From positions 163,125-227,124 of the forward strand of contig CAZTWL010000002.1 in NCBI GenBank assembly GCA_964617825.1: 64,000 nucleotides of DNA, written 5' to 3'. The position numbers and the translations under genes were made by a program. Source of the stretch: VSJD01 sp964617825. GTDB lineage: Bacteria > Verrucomicrobiota > Kiritimatiellia > JAAZAB01. This document shows positions 16,450-25,366 of the stretch, one piece after another (position 1 is the first letter of the stretch; each line of letters opens with the position of its first letter). Below the pieces are notes generated by a model that saw only the letters and a program-made list of their open reading frames with translations, ran no database searches and had not been told where the DNA came from.

Positions 16450-17454
16450 TCAACGGAGACTTGCTTCCTTTTTTCGTTTCCACCAGGTTCGCACCAATTC
16501 CCGCAAGGGGGGTTCGCTCATCGTCGGCGTCAGCAGCCGTTCCAACTGCTCCGGCGCCAGTCGCATGTTCGCCTGGATTCGGCGGCGTTCGCGCCGAATA
16601 TGCGGCAGGACCGGCAGGACGGCGCAATATCCGGCTAATGCGGCCAGCGGCCGCCGGTAGGCAATGAAAAAATACATCTGGCCATAGAGCAAGGACAACG
16701 CATGCCGGACGAGCAGGCGCGCCGGCAGATTTTTCAAAAGCAGGATAATCCGGTTGCGCGTCATGAGCCGCACATACCGGGCATGATGCAATCCGCTGCC
16801 ATGCCCCTGGTGAAGGACTTCCGCCGACGGAACCAAGTTGTAGCGATAGCCGCGCAGCCGCCCGCGCAGGCCCAAATCCACATCCTCAAGATAGGCAAAA
16901 AACCGCTCGTCAAATCCGCCCATTTCGTCCAAAAACGATTTCCGGTAGAGCGCGGCGCCGGCGCAGGGCGAAAATATTTCGCACTTATCTTCATATTCCG
17001 CCGCATTTCGGCCATGCCCGCGCTTGGCGGCAGCGCCCTGCCAAGAAAGGCTGTCGCCGCAGTCATCGACAATCGCCGGATCGCTCATGGATAACATTCT
17101 GGATGTCAGAGCGCCGACATCCGGCGCGCTCTCATCCATGGCCCGGACAAGGCTGGCCAGCCACGCCGGACGCGGCAAGGCGTCCGTGTTCAGGAGCGCC
17201 ACGTATTGAGAGCGGCTGGCCTGGATTCCGGTGTTGACCGCAGCGGAAAAGCCGCGATTATGTTTCCAGGCAATCAGGGTAGCCTGCAGCGCATGCTGCT
17301 TCACCAGTACGCAGCTGTTATCGGTCGACCCGTTATCCACCACAATCACGTCAAAATCACAGAACGTCTGCATCTCCAGGGCATCGAGGCATCGCGCCAG
17401 CCAGGCGGCCCCGTTCCAGACCGGAATGACGACGGTTACAAGAGGAATGTTCAT
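16450..17454 (-). CDS. Glycosyltransferase family 2
   Basis: The 334-residue GT-A enzyme starts MNIPLVTVVIPVWNGAAWL and has VIVVDNGSTDNS for nucleotide binding, a DXD-like metal site region in VALLNTDALP, and the later GGFDERFFAYLEDVDLGLRGRL block typical of rhamnosyl- and related transferases. A C-terminal stretch near residues 250-285 is hydrophobic and may associate with the membrane. An in-frame ATG at 17466 would add four residues. It lies in the minus-strand polysaccharide cluster. Given rfbBCAD on both sides, a rhamnosyltransferase is a reasonable but unproven guess. Confidence 0.82.
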   Translation of the reverse strand: MNIPLVTVVIPVWNGAAWLARCLDALEMQTFCDFDVIVVDNGSTDNSCVLVKQHALQATLIAWKHNRGFSAAVNTGIQASRSQYVALLNTDALPRPAWLASLVRAMDESAPDVGALTSRMLSMSDPAIVDDCGDSLSWQGAAAKRGHGRNAAEYEDKCEIFSPCAGAALYRKSFLDEMGGFDERFFAYLEDVDLGLRGRLRGYRYNLVPSAEVLHQGHGSGLHHARYVRLMTRNRIILLLKNLPARLLVRHALSLLYGQMYFFIAYRRPLAALAGYCAVLPVLPHIRRERRRIQANMRLAPEQLERLLTPTMSEPPLRELVRTWWKRKKEASLR

Positions 17455-17600
17455 ACTATTTATCATGGGTTACAGACCGGCGCGGATACTTCAAAAAGGA
17501 ACAAATGATATGCATACGAATTTTTTTTCGGCATCTGCGAGATCCGTAGTCAAAACATTCGCCTGGTATGGACAAAACCGCTACCTGATCAACGCCAATT

Positions 17601-18533
17601 TTACAGGAACAATTCATTCCGATTCCCGAACCGGCCGGCCAGGCCATCGCGCAGGGCCTGCCAGGCCGCGCGCGCTTCCGCCGGCCGGCATTGAATCAAC
17701 GAGCGCAGCGTCATCGCCAGGCCAACAGCGCTCCAGAAGCAGGCATACCGAACGCGCCGGGACGGATAAAATTTTCGAATATAGAGAAAGCGATTGCGCA
17801 GCGTGTAATAACGGTAAAGCGTGGAGCGCGCGGCGCCGCCGGGATCATGTTGCGCACAGGCCCGCGTGCAAATCGCCCGGTCAAAACCTTTTTCCCCGGC
17901 CCGGCGGCACAAATCGGCCATTTCGCCGCTGAAAAAATAATCTTCATCGAACAGCCCCACCGCCCGCAACACTTCGACCCGGATGAGGGCAACCGTGCCC
18001 GGCACATAATCCACGCTGATTAGGCGGTGCAATGCAATCAGCGCGGGGAGATCGGCCGCGGGGCATTCGCGGCGCGTCCCGCGATGGCGCGCAATATCCC
18101 TGCCGCCGGCGGTAAAAATTGGCTTGCGGCCGGCCGGCGCCAAACCGTTGGGCGAGGCCTGGCCGCGCCGCTCATCCAGGAGCGGTCCCACGATGCCCAG
18201 GCGCGGATGTTCGGCAAGCTCGGTCAACAGGCGCTGAACCTGGTCCTCGTTAATGGCCGCATCGTTGTTCAGCAGCAGCGCGACATCGGCCTTTGTGGAT
18301 AAAATCTCGCGCAGGGCCAGATTGTTGCCGCCGGCAAAACCAAGGTTACGGTCGCTGGCCAGGACATGGGCCCCGGGACATTGCTTCCGTATCGCATCGT
18401 AACTGCCGTCCGACGAGGCGTTGTCCACAACCCAGATCTCGGGCGCCACACTTGTCCAGGCCGCCACGCTCTCGACGCAGCGAATGGTGACGGCCGCCTG
18501 GTTCCAGTTCAAAATGACCACGGACATGTTCAT
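17601..18533 (-). CDS. Glycosyltransferase family 2 (rhamnosyltransferase-like)
   Basis: This GT-A protein of 310 residues starts MNMSVVILNWNQAAVT, with IWVVDNASSDGSYD, the N-L-G-F-A-G-G-N-N segment characteristic of the WbbL/rhamnosyltransferase-like branch, LLLNNDAAINED as the DXD region, and FDEDYFFSGEMADLCRRAGEKG. It would add an activated sugar to a lipid-linked or growing glycan at the inner membrane. It is flanked by further family 2 genes with gaps of about 100-150 bases. The donor could be dTDP-rhamnose made by the neighbouring rfb genes. Confidence 0.82.
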   Translation of the reverse strand: MNMSVVILNWNQAAVTIRCVESVAAWTSVAPEIWVVDNASSDGSYDAIRKQCPGAHVLASDRNLGFAGGNNLALREILSTKADVALLLNNDAAINEDQVQRLLTELAEHPRLGIVGPLLDERRGQASPNGLAPAGRKPIFTAGGRDIARHRGTRRECPAADLPALIALHRLISVDYVPGTVALIRVEVLRAVGLFDEDYFFSGEMADLCRRAGEKGFDRAICTRACAQHDPGGAARSTLYRYYTLRNRFLYIRKFYPSRRVRYACFWSAVGLAMTLRSLIQCRPAEARAAWQALRDGLAGRFGNRNELFL

Positions 18534-18638
18534 AAATTAGATGGCGATTCCTGGTCCTCGCAGTTCTCGCCGCCTCTAAACCGGCATATTGCAGCGATCG
18601 TTCGACAAAACGGCAAACTACCCTCAGGCCCGGCTTGC

Positions 18639-19577
18639 TCATGGGGTTCCGGGCACAGGCGCCTCCATCGATTTCTCCTCCCAGTAATAGCGATGCAGGC
18701 TGCAGGCGCGGGCCAGACCCAAGGGCATCCGGTCGGCAAAATGACTGCACAGCACTCCGGCCATTTTGGCCAGGGTGTACAGAGAATAATAAGGCAGATA
18801 CAGTGGGTGATGCCGGAGCATATAGCCTGTTTCCCGACGCAGATAACGACGGCCCATGGCCGCGCTGACCTTGAGATCATGCGCGGGAAAAATCTTTGAG
18901 AGCGAATACACGCTGTCGAAATAGCGCCGGAACGCCAGGCTGAGCGAATAGCGGTGCGAGTGCACAACCACGGATGCCGGCTGATAAACCAGGGCGTAGC
19001 CCGCCGCGATCACATCGCGCGCAAACTGCTGGTCTTCACTCATGATCAGAGTTTCGTCAAAAGGGTGGCTCAGGAGCATCGCGCGGCGCGCCGCAGCGCT
19101 GACATTGGAAAAAAACACGTCCTCCAGGGCGAGCGCGCGCCCCTCAGGCCGCACACGCCGCACAGGCCGGCCGGGCGGAAAATGGTAGTCCAGGAAAAAA
19201 CGCTCCGTGGGCGGCGCATCCGGACGCGGCACTTGGCGGGAACAAACCGCCGCCACCTGGGGATCGGCCAGCGGTTCCAACAGCGCCGCAAGCCAATGGC
19301 GGTCACCCGGCAGGGCATCCTGGGTCATCAGCACGATAATTTCGCCGGTTGCCTCCCGAACGCCGAGATTCCGGGCGCGGCCATGCGAAAACCGGGCGAT
19401 GGGCACGACGCGCACATTGGCCTGCGCCAGCGCAATCCGGCGCGTATCGTCGGTGGACAAAGAATCAACCAGCACGATTTCGTCCGGCGGCGCAGGTTGC
19501 TGGGCGGCCAATGCTTCCAGAAGCGCGGGCAATGTGCCGGCGGCATTCAGCACCGGAATCACCACCGAGATTTTCAA
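18639..19577 (-). CDS. Glycosyltransferase family 2 (rhamnosyltransferase-like)
   Basis: The 312-residue GT-A enzyme begins MKISVVIPVLNAAGTLPALL and has IVLVDSLSTDDT, FSHGRARNLGVREATGEIIVLMTQDALPG (the H-G-x-x-R-N-x-G pattern of RfbN-like rhamnosyltransferases) and FDETLIMSEDQQFARDVIAAGY with an acidic catalytic-type segment. The C-terminal helix-rich region ends in the soluble tail EEKSMEAPVPGTP. It belongs to the minus-strand cluster, 118 bases downstream of the next glycosyltransferase, a gap filled by a short tandem repeat. Confidence 0.83.
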   Translation of the reverse strand: MKISVVIPVLNAAGTLPALLEALAAQQPAPPDEIVLVDSLSTDDTRRIALAQANVRVVPIARFSHGRARNLGVREATGEIIVLMTQDALPGDRHWLAALLEPLADPQVAAVCSRQVPRPDAPPTERFFLDYHFPPGRPVRRVRPEGRALALEDVFFSNVSAAARRAMLLSHPFDETLIMSEDQQFARDVIAAGYALVYQPASVVVHSHRYSLSLAFRRYFDSVYSLSKIFPAHDLKVSAAMGRRYLRRETGYMLRHHPLYLPYYSLYTLAKMAGVLCSHFADRMPLGLARACSLHRYYWEEKSMEAPVPGTP

Positions 19578-19593
19578 TATTCACCTCGCCCCG

Positions 19594-19688
19594 GAACGCC
19601 AATGAAGAATGCCGGACGAAAAATGCGGAAACCGCCCGAGAAAAATCCGGATGAATTCCAAATTCTCCAGCTTGCATTCATAATTCTG
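19594..19688. repeat. Degenerate heptanucleotide repeat, inverted halves, intergenic
   Basis: The spacer between two glycosyltransferase genes can be written in 7-base steps: on the left AATGAAG, AATGCCG and later AATGCGG; on the right TTGCAT, TCATAAT, TCTGCAT and TTCTTCA, which are reverse-complement-like versions of the left units. It therefore forms a long imperfect inverted repeat that could fold in the transcript. The boundaries are approximate because the units are degenerate. Confidence 0.5.
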
Positions 19689-19695
19689 CATTTCT

Positions 19696-20889
19696 TCAAG
19701 TGTCCGTTATGCCCGTATTTTCGGATTCCGGCGGGAGCCGGTCAATATGACGCGGCAGCGCCATAATGCTGAACAGGAAAGATGCCGCACCGATCTGCAC
19801 GCCGTTAACCAGGCAGATCAGGGCGAAAAACAGCAGGCGCTGTTGATTCAGCGCGCCGAATCCGCTGGCCACCCACTGCCCCATGATCCAGAACGTTAGC
19901 ACCAGCCCCGTGCCGATTACCAGGGCCGATACAATGCAAGCTTTTTCGAAGGTAAACCAGCGGTAAAACCAGGCGATAATCGTGTCTTCCTGCAAGCCGG
20001 AAAGATGGCCATAGGCTTTGGCCAAAAGCCCGATGGTGACTATCTGGATACTGAGGATGTTCAGCACGCCGCCGATCAGCATGCAATGAATGTCAACCAG
20101 GCGCCCGTGAATGACGATCGGGCCGAAGGCCAGCGGCAGGGAAATCGCCAGTCCAATCACCCAGGCGACGATCCCCGGCGCCAGGAGCAGGAGGGTTGGG
20201 CTGTGCAGGATCATGAAGCGCAGGTGGCGCCAGCCATCCCGAAACGAATGCAATTTGGATTCGCCCACCCGGGGCCGATAAGTAATATCCCGCTCGGTAA
20301 TCCGCAGCTTGCAGCGTATGGCGCGCACGACCATCTCACTGGCAAATTCCATGCCGGTCGTGACGCAGCGCAAGCGGCCATAGGCCTGGCGGGTAATGGC
20401 GCGCATGCCGCAATGCGCATCGTGCACGCTGTTGCTGTGAAAAAGCAGCCGCAAGGTGGCCGACAGAATCGGATTGCCGATATACTGGTGAAGCCGAGGC
20501 ATGGCGCCCGGCTGAATATCGTTCATCCGATTGCCCATCACAAGATCCGCCTCGCCAGCGATAATCGGCGCCACCAGCGCATCAAGAGCGGAAAGATCAT
20601 AGGACAAATCGGCATCGCCCATGACGATGATATCGTAGCGGGCATTGTCGAATCCCTTGCGCAGGGCAGAACCATAGCCGCGATGCGGCTCGTTCAAGAC
20701 CCGCGCCCCGTGCGCTCGGGCCACCTGGGCGGAGAGGTCGGTGGACCCGTTATCCACCACGATGATGTCTTCGGCCATGCCTAATCTGGCAATTCCGCGG
20801 CGCGCCAGTTCGATGACCTGCCCCAAAGAGGCCTCTTCATTCAGGCAGGGAAGAATTACCGAAATACCCCCGGACGGCTCGTTGCCCAT
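19696..20889 (-). CDS. Dolichol-phosphate mannosyltransferase-like family 2 glycosyltransferase with membrane tail
   Basis: The N-terminal 240 residues form a DPM1-like GT-A domain: ISVILPCLNEEASLGQVI, IIVVDNGSTDLSAQVA, NEPHRGYGSALRKGF, IIVMGDADLSYD with the D-A-D metal site, and HCGMRAITRQAYGRL. The remainder holds about four membrane segments, as in enzymes that load sugars onto polyprenyl phosphate. The 397-residue length fits that class. The gene starts two bases after the stop of the secreted PilP/GspC-like gene, so both are in one operon. It likely supplies a lipid-linked sugar for the polysaccharide pathway. Confidence 0.85.
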   Translation of the reverse strand: MGNEPSGGISVILPCLNEEASLGQVIELARRGIARLGMAEDIIVVDNGSTDLSAQVARAHGARVLNEPHRGYGSALRKGFDNARYDIIVMGDADLSYDLSALDALVAPIIAGEADLVMGNRMNDIQPGAMPRLHQYIGNPILSATLRLLFHSNSVHDAHCGMRAITRQAYGRLRCVTTGMEFASEMVVRAIRCKLRITERDITYRPRVGESKLHSFRDGWRHLRFMILHSPTLLLLAPGIVAWVIGLAISLPLAFGPIVIHGRLVDIHCMLIGGVLNILSIQIVTIGLLAKAYGHLSGLQEDTIIAWFYRWFTFEKACIVSALVIGTGLVLTFWIMGQWVASGFGALNQQRLLFFALICLVNGVQIGAASFLFSIMALPRHIDRLPPESENTGITDT

Positions 20890-20891
20890 GA

Positions 20892-21788
20892 TTATTCCTC
20901 GCTCTCGTCGACCTCATTGGCGTCAATCGACTCGATAAACGGAGTCGCTACAGGCTGCATCGGAGTCTGCACCGGAGCCTGCACATCCGTCTGGTTCGGA
21001 TTGACCGGCGCCTGCGGACTCAGCATGCCGGGAGGAACAAGCGACTGGCCGGCGGCGGCAGGCATGACCGTCTGAGCCGCTGCATTGGGGTTTTCCTGCC
21101 CGGCGGCAACCGATTTGAACGGCGAGGCTTGCGGACGGAAGGGCGAAACAAAAGGCGTAGTCATGTTGGTGTTGGGTTTAAAAAAGGACTCGAGACTTTT
21201 CGGCGTATTGGTTCCCATGCGCTGAAAGGGCGAGGCGCCGCGCCGGCGAAGATCCGAGAAAAACGGTCTGCGGTTGCCGCTCTGGTCAGTCACGCCGAAA
21301 GGCGAAGCCACCGCCTCCGTGGACATGCTTTTTCGGGGAAGCCCAAACGCGGGCGCACCCAAAGCGCCCGCCGGAGCCGCGGCATTATCCTTATCGGGAT
21401 GCAACTTGATCACCATGGTTTCGTCGCCCATTTTCAGGGACGCCTCTTCCTTGTCGTAATTCACCGCAACCAGTTGGATACCGCCGATCTCCTGTCCGAT
21501 GTCCAAATAAACGTGCTTGGTCGTTTTCTTGTCCAGAATGCAGACCCGCAGCTTTTCGCCATCGTCAATGATGGCCTTCATTTCATAATCCTTGGCAAAC
21601 GACTCGGCCGTCGCCAAATCCGCAGCGCCGGGCAAAACAATGGGCGCCACTTCGCCAAACGGCTTGCGGTCAAGCACCACCTGATATCGGCTGAAATCCG
21701 CCGTCGTGACGGCCCGCACCGTCAGGGCGCTTCCCCATCCTGCAATAACGATTGCCAGGCAACAACTTATGTTTTGAGGAAATTTCAT
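20892..21788 (-). CDS. Secreted protein with PilP/GspC-like domain and Pro/Ala-rich tail
   Basis: The 298-residue product begins with a signal peptide (MKFPQNISCCLAIVIAGWGSALTVRA). Residues about 25-130 have the form of a PilP/GspC homology region: YQVVLDRKPFGEV..., then VYLDIGQEIGGIQLVAVNYDKEEASLKMG, where a b-barrel normally links pilus or secretion subcomplexes. The rest is low-complexity (P, A, Q, S, N) with repeated SPF motifs (ASPFGV, ASPFQR, VSPFRP, ASPFKS) and an acidic C-terminus. The ATG at 21788 is chosen because the signal peptide begins there; longer readings upstream are not protein-like. It heads the glycosyltransferase operon, which is unexpected for a secretion component. Confidence 0.6.
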   Translation of the reverse strand: MKFPQNISCCLAIVIAGWGSALTVRAVTTADFSRYQVVLDRKPFGEVAPIVLPGAADLATAESFAKDYEMKAIIDDGEKLRVCILDKKTTKHVYLDIGQEIGGIQLVAVNYDKEEASLKMGDETMVIKLHPDKDNAAAPAGALGAPAFGLPRKSMSTEAVASPFGVTDQSGNRRPFFSDLRRRGASPFQRMGTNTPKSLESFFKPNTNMTTPFVSPFRPQASPFKSVAAGQENPNAAAQTVMPAAAGQSLVPPGMLSPQAPVNPNQTDVQAPVQTPMQPVATPFIESIDANEVDESEE

Positions 21789-21849
21789 GATTATGCCGGT
21801 TTTCACCTTGGCCAACTGCGCACTTCCAGCCTTTTTTGAACCTGAAAAT

Positions 21850-21877
21850 ATTATCAAAGATTGGGTTGGAAATTCAA
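21850..21877 (-). promoter_or_regulatory. Candidate promoter of the glycosyltransferase operon
   Basis: On the minus strand TTGAAT and GATAAT are spaced by 16 bases, about 60 bases upstream of the secreted protein gene, in a locally AT-rich region that also precedes the divergent rfbB. It is a moderate match only. Confidence 0.35.
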
Positions 21878-22029
21878 CAATGGTTATCATATCATGCACG
21901 TTTACTTTAGCAATAGTTTTCGGCAGAAGAAAGTCAGGCCCATGTGCGCGGGACAGGGCTCCATGGCGTAACACGCTTCGACCAAGCTCATGGCAGGCAA
22001 TCGCGCGCTCACCATAAGGGGGCATATAT

Positions 22030-23043
22030 ATGAAATTATTAATTACCGGCGGGGCGGGGTTCATCGGCAGCAACTTCATCAATTATATGCTGACCGAATA
22101 CCCGGACATCCGGATCGTCAATTTCGATGCGCTGACCTATGCCGGCAACCTGGAAAACCTGACGATGGCCGCGCGCGACCCGCGCTATACGTTCGTTAAG
22201 GGCGACATTACCGAGGAAGCGGATGTTTCCGCCGTGTTCCAAGCGCATCCTGTCGATGCCGTGGTGCATTTCGCGGCCGAGAGCCATGTGGACCGCAGCC
22301 TGCATTTGGGACCGGAAGCCTTTATTCGCACCAACATCCTCGGCACCCAACGCCTGCTGGATGCCACCCGCGCTCAACACATTAAGCGCTTTGTGCATGT
22401 TTCCACCGATGAGGTGTATGGAAGCCTGGGGAAGGAAGGCCGGTTCCTGGAAACTTCGCCCATCCAGCCCAACAATCCCTATGCCGCCACCAAGGCCGGT
22501 TCCGATTTCATGGTGCGTGCCGCGCATCGTTCACACGGCTTGGACGCCGTCATTACCCGCTGTTCGAACAATTTCGGGCCCTACCAATTCCCCGAAAAGC
22601 TGATTCCCCTGATGATCGCCAACGCCCTGGAAGACAAGCCCCTGCCGGTCTATGGCGACGGGCAGCAGGTGCGCGACTGGATTTACGTGCTTGACCATTG
22701 CCGGGGCATCGATTGCGCCTTGCGCCGTGGCAAGGCCGGCGAAGTTTATAATATCGGCGGCATGCACGACATTCCCAATCTGGAGGTCGTCCAATTGATC
22801 CTCAAGCTCTTGAAAAAACCGCTCTCCTTAATCCAGTACGTCAAGGATCGCCCCGGCCATGACCGGCGCTACGCCATAGATTCCACCAAGATCGAAACCG
22901 AACTGGGCTGGCAACGTCAATTCGATTTCGAGACCGGCATGCGCGCCACCGTGGATTGGTACCTGCAAAACCGCGCCTGGTGGGAACGCATCCGCAGCGG
23001 GGAATACAGGACATATTACGCCGCCATGTATGGCAAGCGCTGA
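22030..23043 (+). CDS. rfbB: dTDP-glucose 4,6-dehydratase
   Basis: RfbB/RmlB converts dTDP-glucose to dTDP-4-keto-6-deoxyglucose with bound NAD, the second step of dTDP-L-rhamnose synthesis. The 337-residue product has the dinucleotide loop TGGAGFIGSNF at the start, HFAAESHVDRS, FVHVSTDEVYGSLG with the catalytic T-D-E, NPYAATKAGSD with the Y-x3-K pair, RCSNNFGPYQFPEKLIP and DWIYVLDHC. It lies 14 kb from rfbCAD and diverges from the glycosyltransferase operon with a 241-base gap. It completes the rhamnose pathway in this window. Confidence 0.94.
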   Translation: MKLLITGGAGFIGSNFINYMLTEYPDIRIVNFDALTYAGNLENLTMAARDPRYTFVKGDITEEADVSAVFQAHPVDAVVHFAAESHVDRSLHLGPEAFIRTNILGTQRLLDATRAQHIKRFVHVSTDEVYGSLGKEGRFLETSPIQPNNPYAATKAGSDFMVRAAHRSHGLDAVITRCSNNFGPYQFPEKLIPLMIANALEDKPLPVYGDGQQVRDWIYVLDHCRGIDCALRRGKAGEVYNIGGMHDIPNLEVVQLILKLLKKPLSLIQYVKDRPGHDRRYAIDSTKIETELGWQRQFDFETGMRATVDWYLQNRAWWERIRSGEYRTYYAAMYGKR

Positions 23044-23167
23044 ACGACGCCCGCATCTGTAGCGCGGCAACCTTCGCCGGATCGACTCGAGCGGCTTCGG
23101 CTGCGGCCGGCGGCCCGTCGGCGCGGCCGGTGTCCCGCGGAACGGCGGCCGCCACTCCACCGCAACG

Positions 23168-25366
23168 TCATCCGCCACCGACAAAAGCTCCCAGCCGGCG
23201 CAGCGATTCCTCGGTAACCGCAATTTTCCACGCCGCGTGCTCGGGATCGAATTGATATTCCATCGAAGCCTCAAACCCGATGGAGGTATCCGTTTCATAG
23301 CAGATTAACGCCATCTTTGTGTTCTCAATCTCCTCCGTCGCTATCTTCCGCATGGCGTCAGCAAGCGAGACTTCATCCCTGCTGTGCGTCAGATCCGAGG
23401 CCCATTTCCAAAGCGGTTCCGTGTCTGCCGTACGGTTCTTTTCTGCGTTGTTGCGCAGATTCTGCAACAAGGTCTTTAAAATCTGCCACTGCTTGACATG
23501 CACCGTTGTGCGATAGGTATGCTCCATGAATTTGCTGACCGCAAACTGCTGCATGGCCCGCTCGCGCTTTGCGCCGGTCAGCGATTGCATCGCCTGCTCC
23601 ATATGCCGATTGCCTTCGCTGAACAGCCGGCACACCTTTTTGGCGCGCATTAAACGCAGCTCGGTTTGTGCCGGCGCGCGGAAAACATCCTCGCTGTACA
23701 CCGGAAAGGCGATGGCATTGCCTGAGTGCGTAGCGTACCACACGCCCGGGATGGTGACCCCGGTTTGATCCCAGACCAACGGGTAGGTCGGCCCGATGCG
23801 GAAGGGCCCATACTGGTCGGTTGCCCAGGCGATCACGCTGCGGATCCCCTCGCTGAAGCAGTGCCATGCGGCCAGAGCATCCTGTGCGCCGGCAGCGTAA
23901 TCCCGCCGTGCGATACGCTCCATCGCATCGTCAAGTTCAAAACCGTTCGTAAAAAACGCATTCTTGGCAAGCTCGGCGACAAAGGAAGGCAACCACCCGT
24001 AGTGATGGCTCTCCATTAATCCCGCAAGGTCATGTTTTGCATGCGATTCGACCAGCGCACGATAACGGCGGTTCCACTGCTGCGGCACGGGCAAATAGGG
24101 CGCAACCCCCATGTCCCAGGTGCGCCCGCCCGTATTCGCCATCGCATACAGCCGAATGCCCAGTCGCTTGGCCTCCTCCGCCTCGCTGACATAATACTGG
24201 CCCGGACCCTCAAAGGAAATCGAGTAGTCGTCCACGGTGTATTCCGCCCCATTTTCACCATGAAAGTGCTCGAACATGTCGAAGGTCACCAGCAGTGATA
24301 TGCCCCGCGGCAGGTTGCGGATCAATTCCAGGCGCGGTTCCTTCGGTTTGAATCCCCAGTTATATGACCAGAATACGATATCCGCCTCCGGGTTATGCGC
24401 GCAAATCACGTCTTTCACCATCCGCACGAGCTTGGGGTAATCGCTGCAGGGATACCAGCCGACATTGCTGCCTTTGTCCGCGGGCGTGCGCAGCTGACAC
24501 CGTTTACCGCAGGTGTGCGGATCGCGGCTCGGAAACTCGAAGGTTTCACCGACAAAAATGATGCCCTTCAGCCCGGGGCAATGCGCAAACAGACGGCCGA
24601 AGGAATTCTCGTAATACTCGCGCGCGCCCTCGTCGTCGGGATGCTTGTCGCATTTGTAATGACTGTAGACATACACATCCAGCCCATACCCCTCCGCGCG
24701 GGCCACCAGGTTATTAAAGTCACAATAGCCGTGTCCCGAGCCGGGCCACAGCGCATCGGGATCGGGTGCGCCGTGAAGACAGGTATTGACGTCACAGGCA
24801 TACACGATGATGGCGTCCATGCCCGCATGTGCGACCGCCTGCAGATACGCATCGGGAAAGGTGTCCAATTCATAGCCGGAATGAGTCATGCGCGGCGAGA
24901 AAAGCGGCGCGCGCTCGCAATCCTCAAGCGTTACGACCGGCCCTTCGTTTTGCCGCAGATCATCCTCGACATGATACACACCCTGGGCCGCACCACGATC
25001 GGTTTTACCGCAGATAAAAACGCTTTGCGCAGTGACGGTGACATGGTACGCCATCTTCTGCAGGGATTTGAACTCGCACGGATAGTCCTGCGCGGTACAG
25101 ATAACGATCTTTTTTTCAGGCGACTTCAGTTCCGCGCGCACATTCCCGGTTTTCCGAAGGCGCGGATAGACCGACAGTGCGGTATCGAAAAAGTCGCGCA
25201 AGTCCCGGCCTGCATATTGCAGCAGACGGGAAGCGGATGCGGGAACGAGAATCTCCCAGCTGTCATCGATCCGGCACCCCGTCAGGCTCCGCCATACGGC
25301 GTCATTTGTAATTCCGGACGGATGCAGCGGGAGCATGCGGTTGCGAAAGTCATATTTTTCCGCCAT
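23168..25366 (-). CDS. Glycoside-hydrolase-like protein, unassigned family
   Basis: The 732-residue protein has no signal peptide. An N-terminal domain ends in VFICGKTDRGAAQGVYHVEDDL, which resembles the accessory domain preceding the barrel of a-glucuronidases and hexosaminidases (VIxGxxxRGxxxGxYxLED). It is followed by a TIM-barrel-like middle (AVAHAGMDAIIVYA, GLDVYVYSHYKCD, LKGIIFVGETFEFPSRDPHTCGKRC, ADIVFWSYNWGF) and a helical C-terminal third. An acidic catalytic pair cannot be placed with confidence; GETFEF and FDMFEHFHGE are candidates. It stands alone, convergent with rfbB. I infer cytoplasmic breakdown of an oligosaccharide but cannot name a substrate. Confidence 0.55.
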   Translation of the reverse strand: MAEKYDFRNRMLPLHPSGITNDAVWRSLTGCRIDDSWEILVPASASRLLQYAGRDLRDFFDTALSVYPRLRKTGNVRAELKSPEKKIVICTAQDYPCEFKSLQKMAYHVTVTAQSVFICGKTDRGAAQGVYHVEDDLRQNEGPVVTLEDCERAPLFSPRMTHSGYELDTFPDAYLQAVAHAGMDAIIVYACDVNTCLHGAPDPDALWPGSGHGYCDFNNLVARAEGYGLDVYVYSHYKCDKHPDDEGAREYYENSFGRLFAHCPGLKGIIFVGETFEFPSRDPHTCGKRCQLRTPADKGSNVGWYPCSDYPKLVRMVKDVICAHNPEADIVFWSYNWGFKPKEPRLELIRNLPRGISLLVTFDMFEHFHGENGAEYTVDDYSISFEGPGQYYVSEAEEAKRLGIRLYAMANTGGRTWDMGVAPYLPVPQQWNRRYRALVESHAKHDLAGLMESHHYGWLPSFVAELAKNAFFTNGFELDDAMERIARRDYAAGAQDALAAWHCFSEGIRSVIAWATDQYGPFRIGPTYPLVWDQTGVTIPGVWYATHSGNAIAFPVYSEDVFRAPAQTELRLMRAKKVCRLFSEGNRHMEQAMQSLTGAKRERAMQQFAVSKFMEHTYRTTVHVKQWQILKTLLQNLRNNAEKNRTADTEPLWKWASDLTHSRDEVSLADAMRKIATEEIENTKMALICYETDTSIGFEASMEYQFDPEHAAWKIAVTEESLRRLGAFVGGG

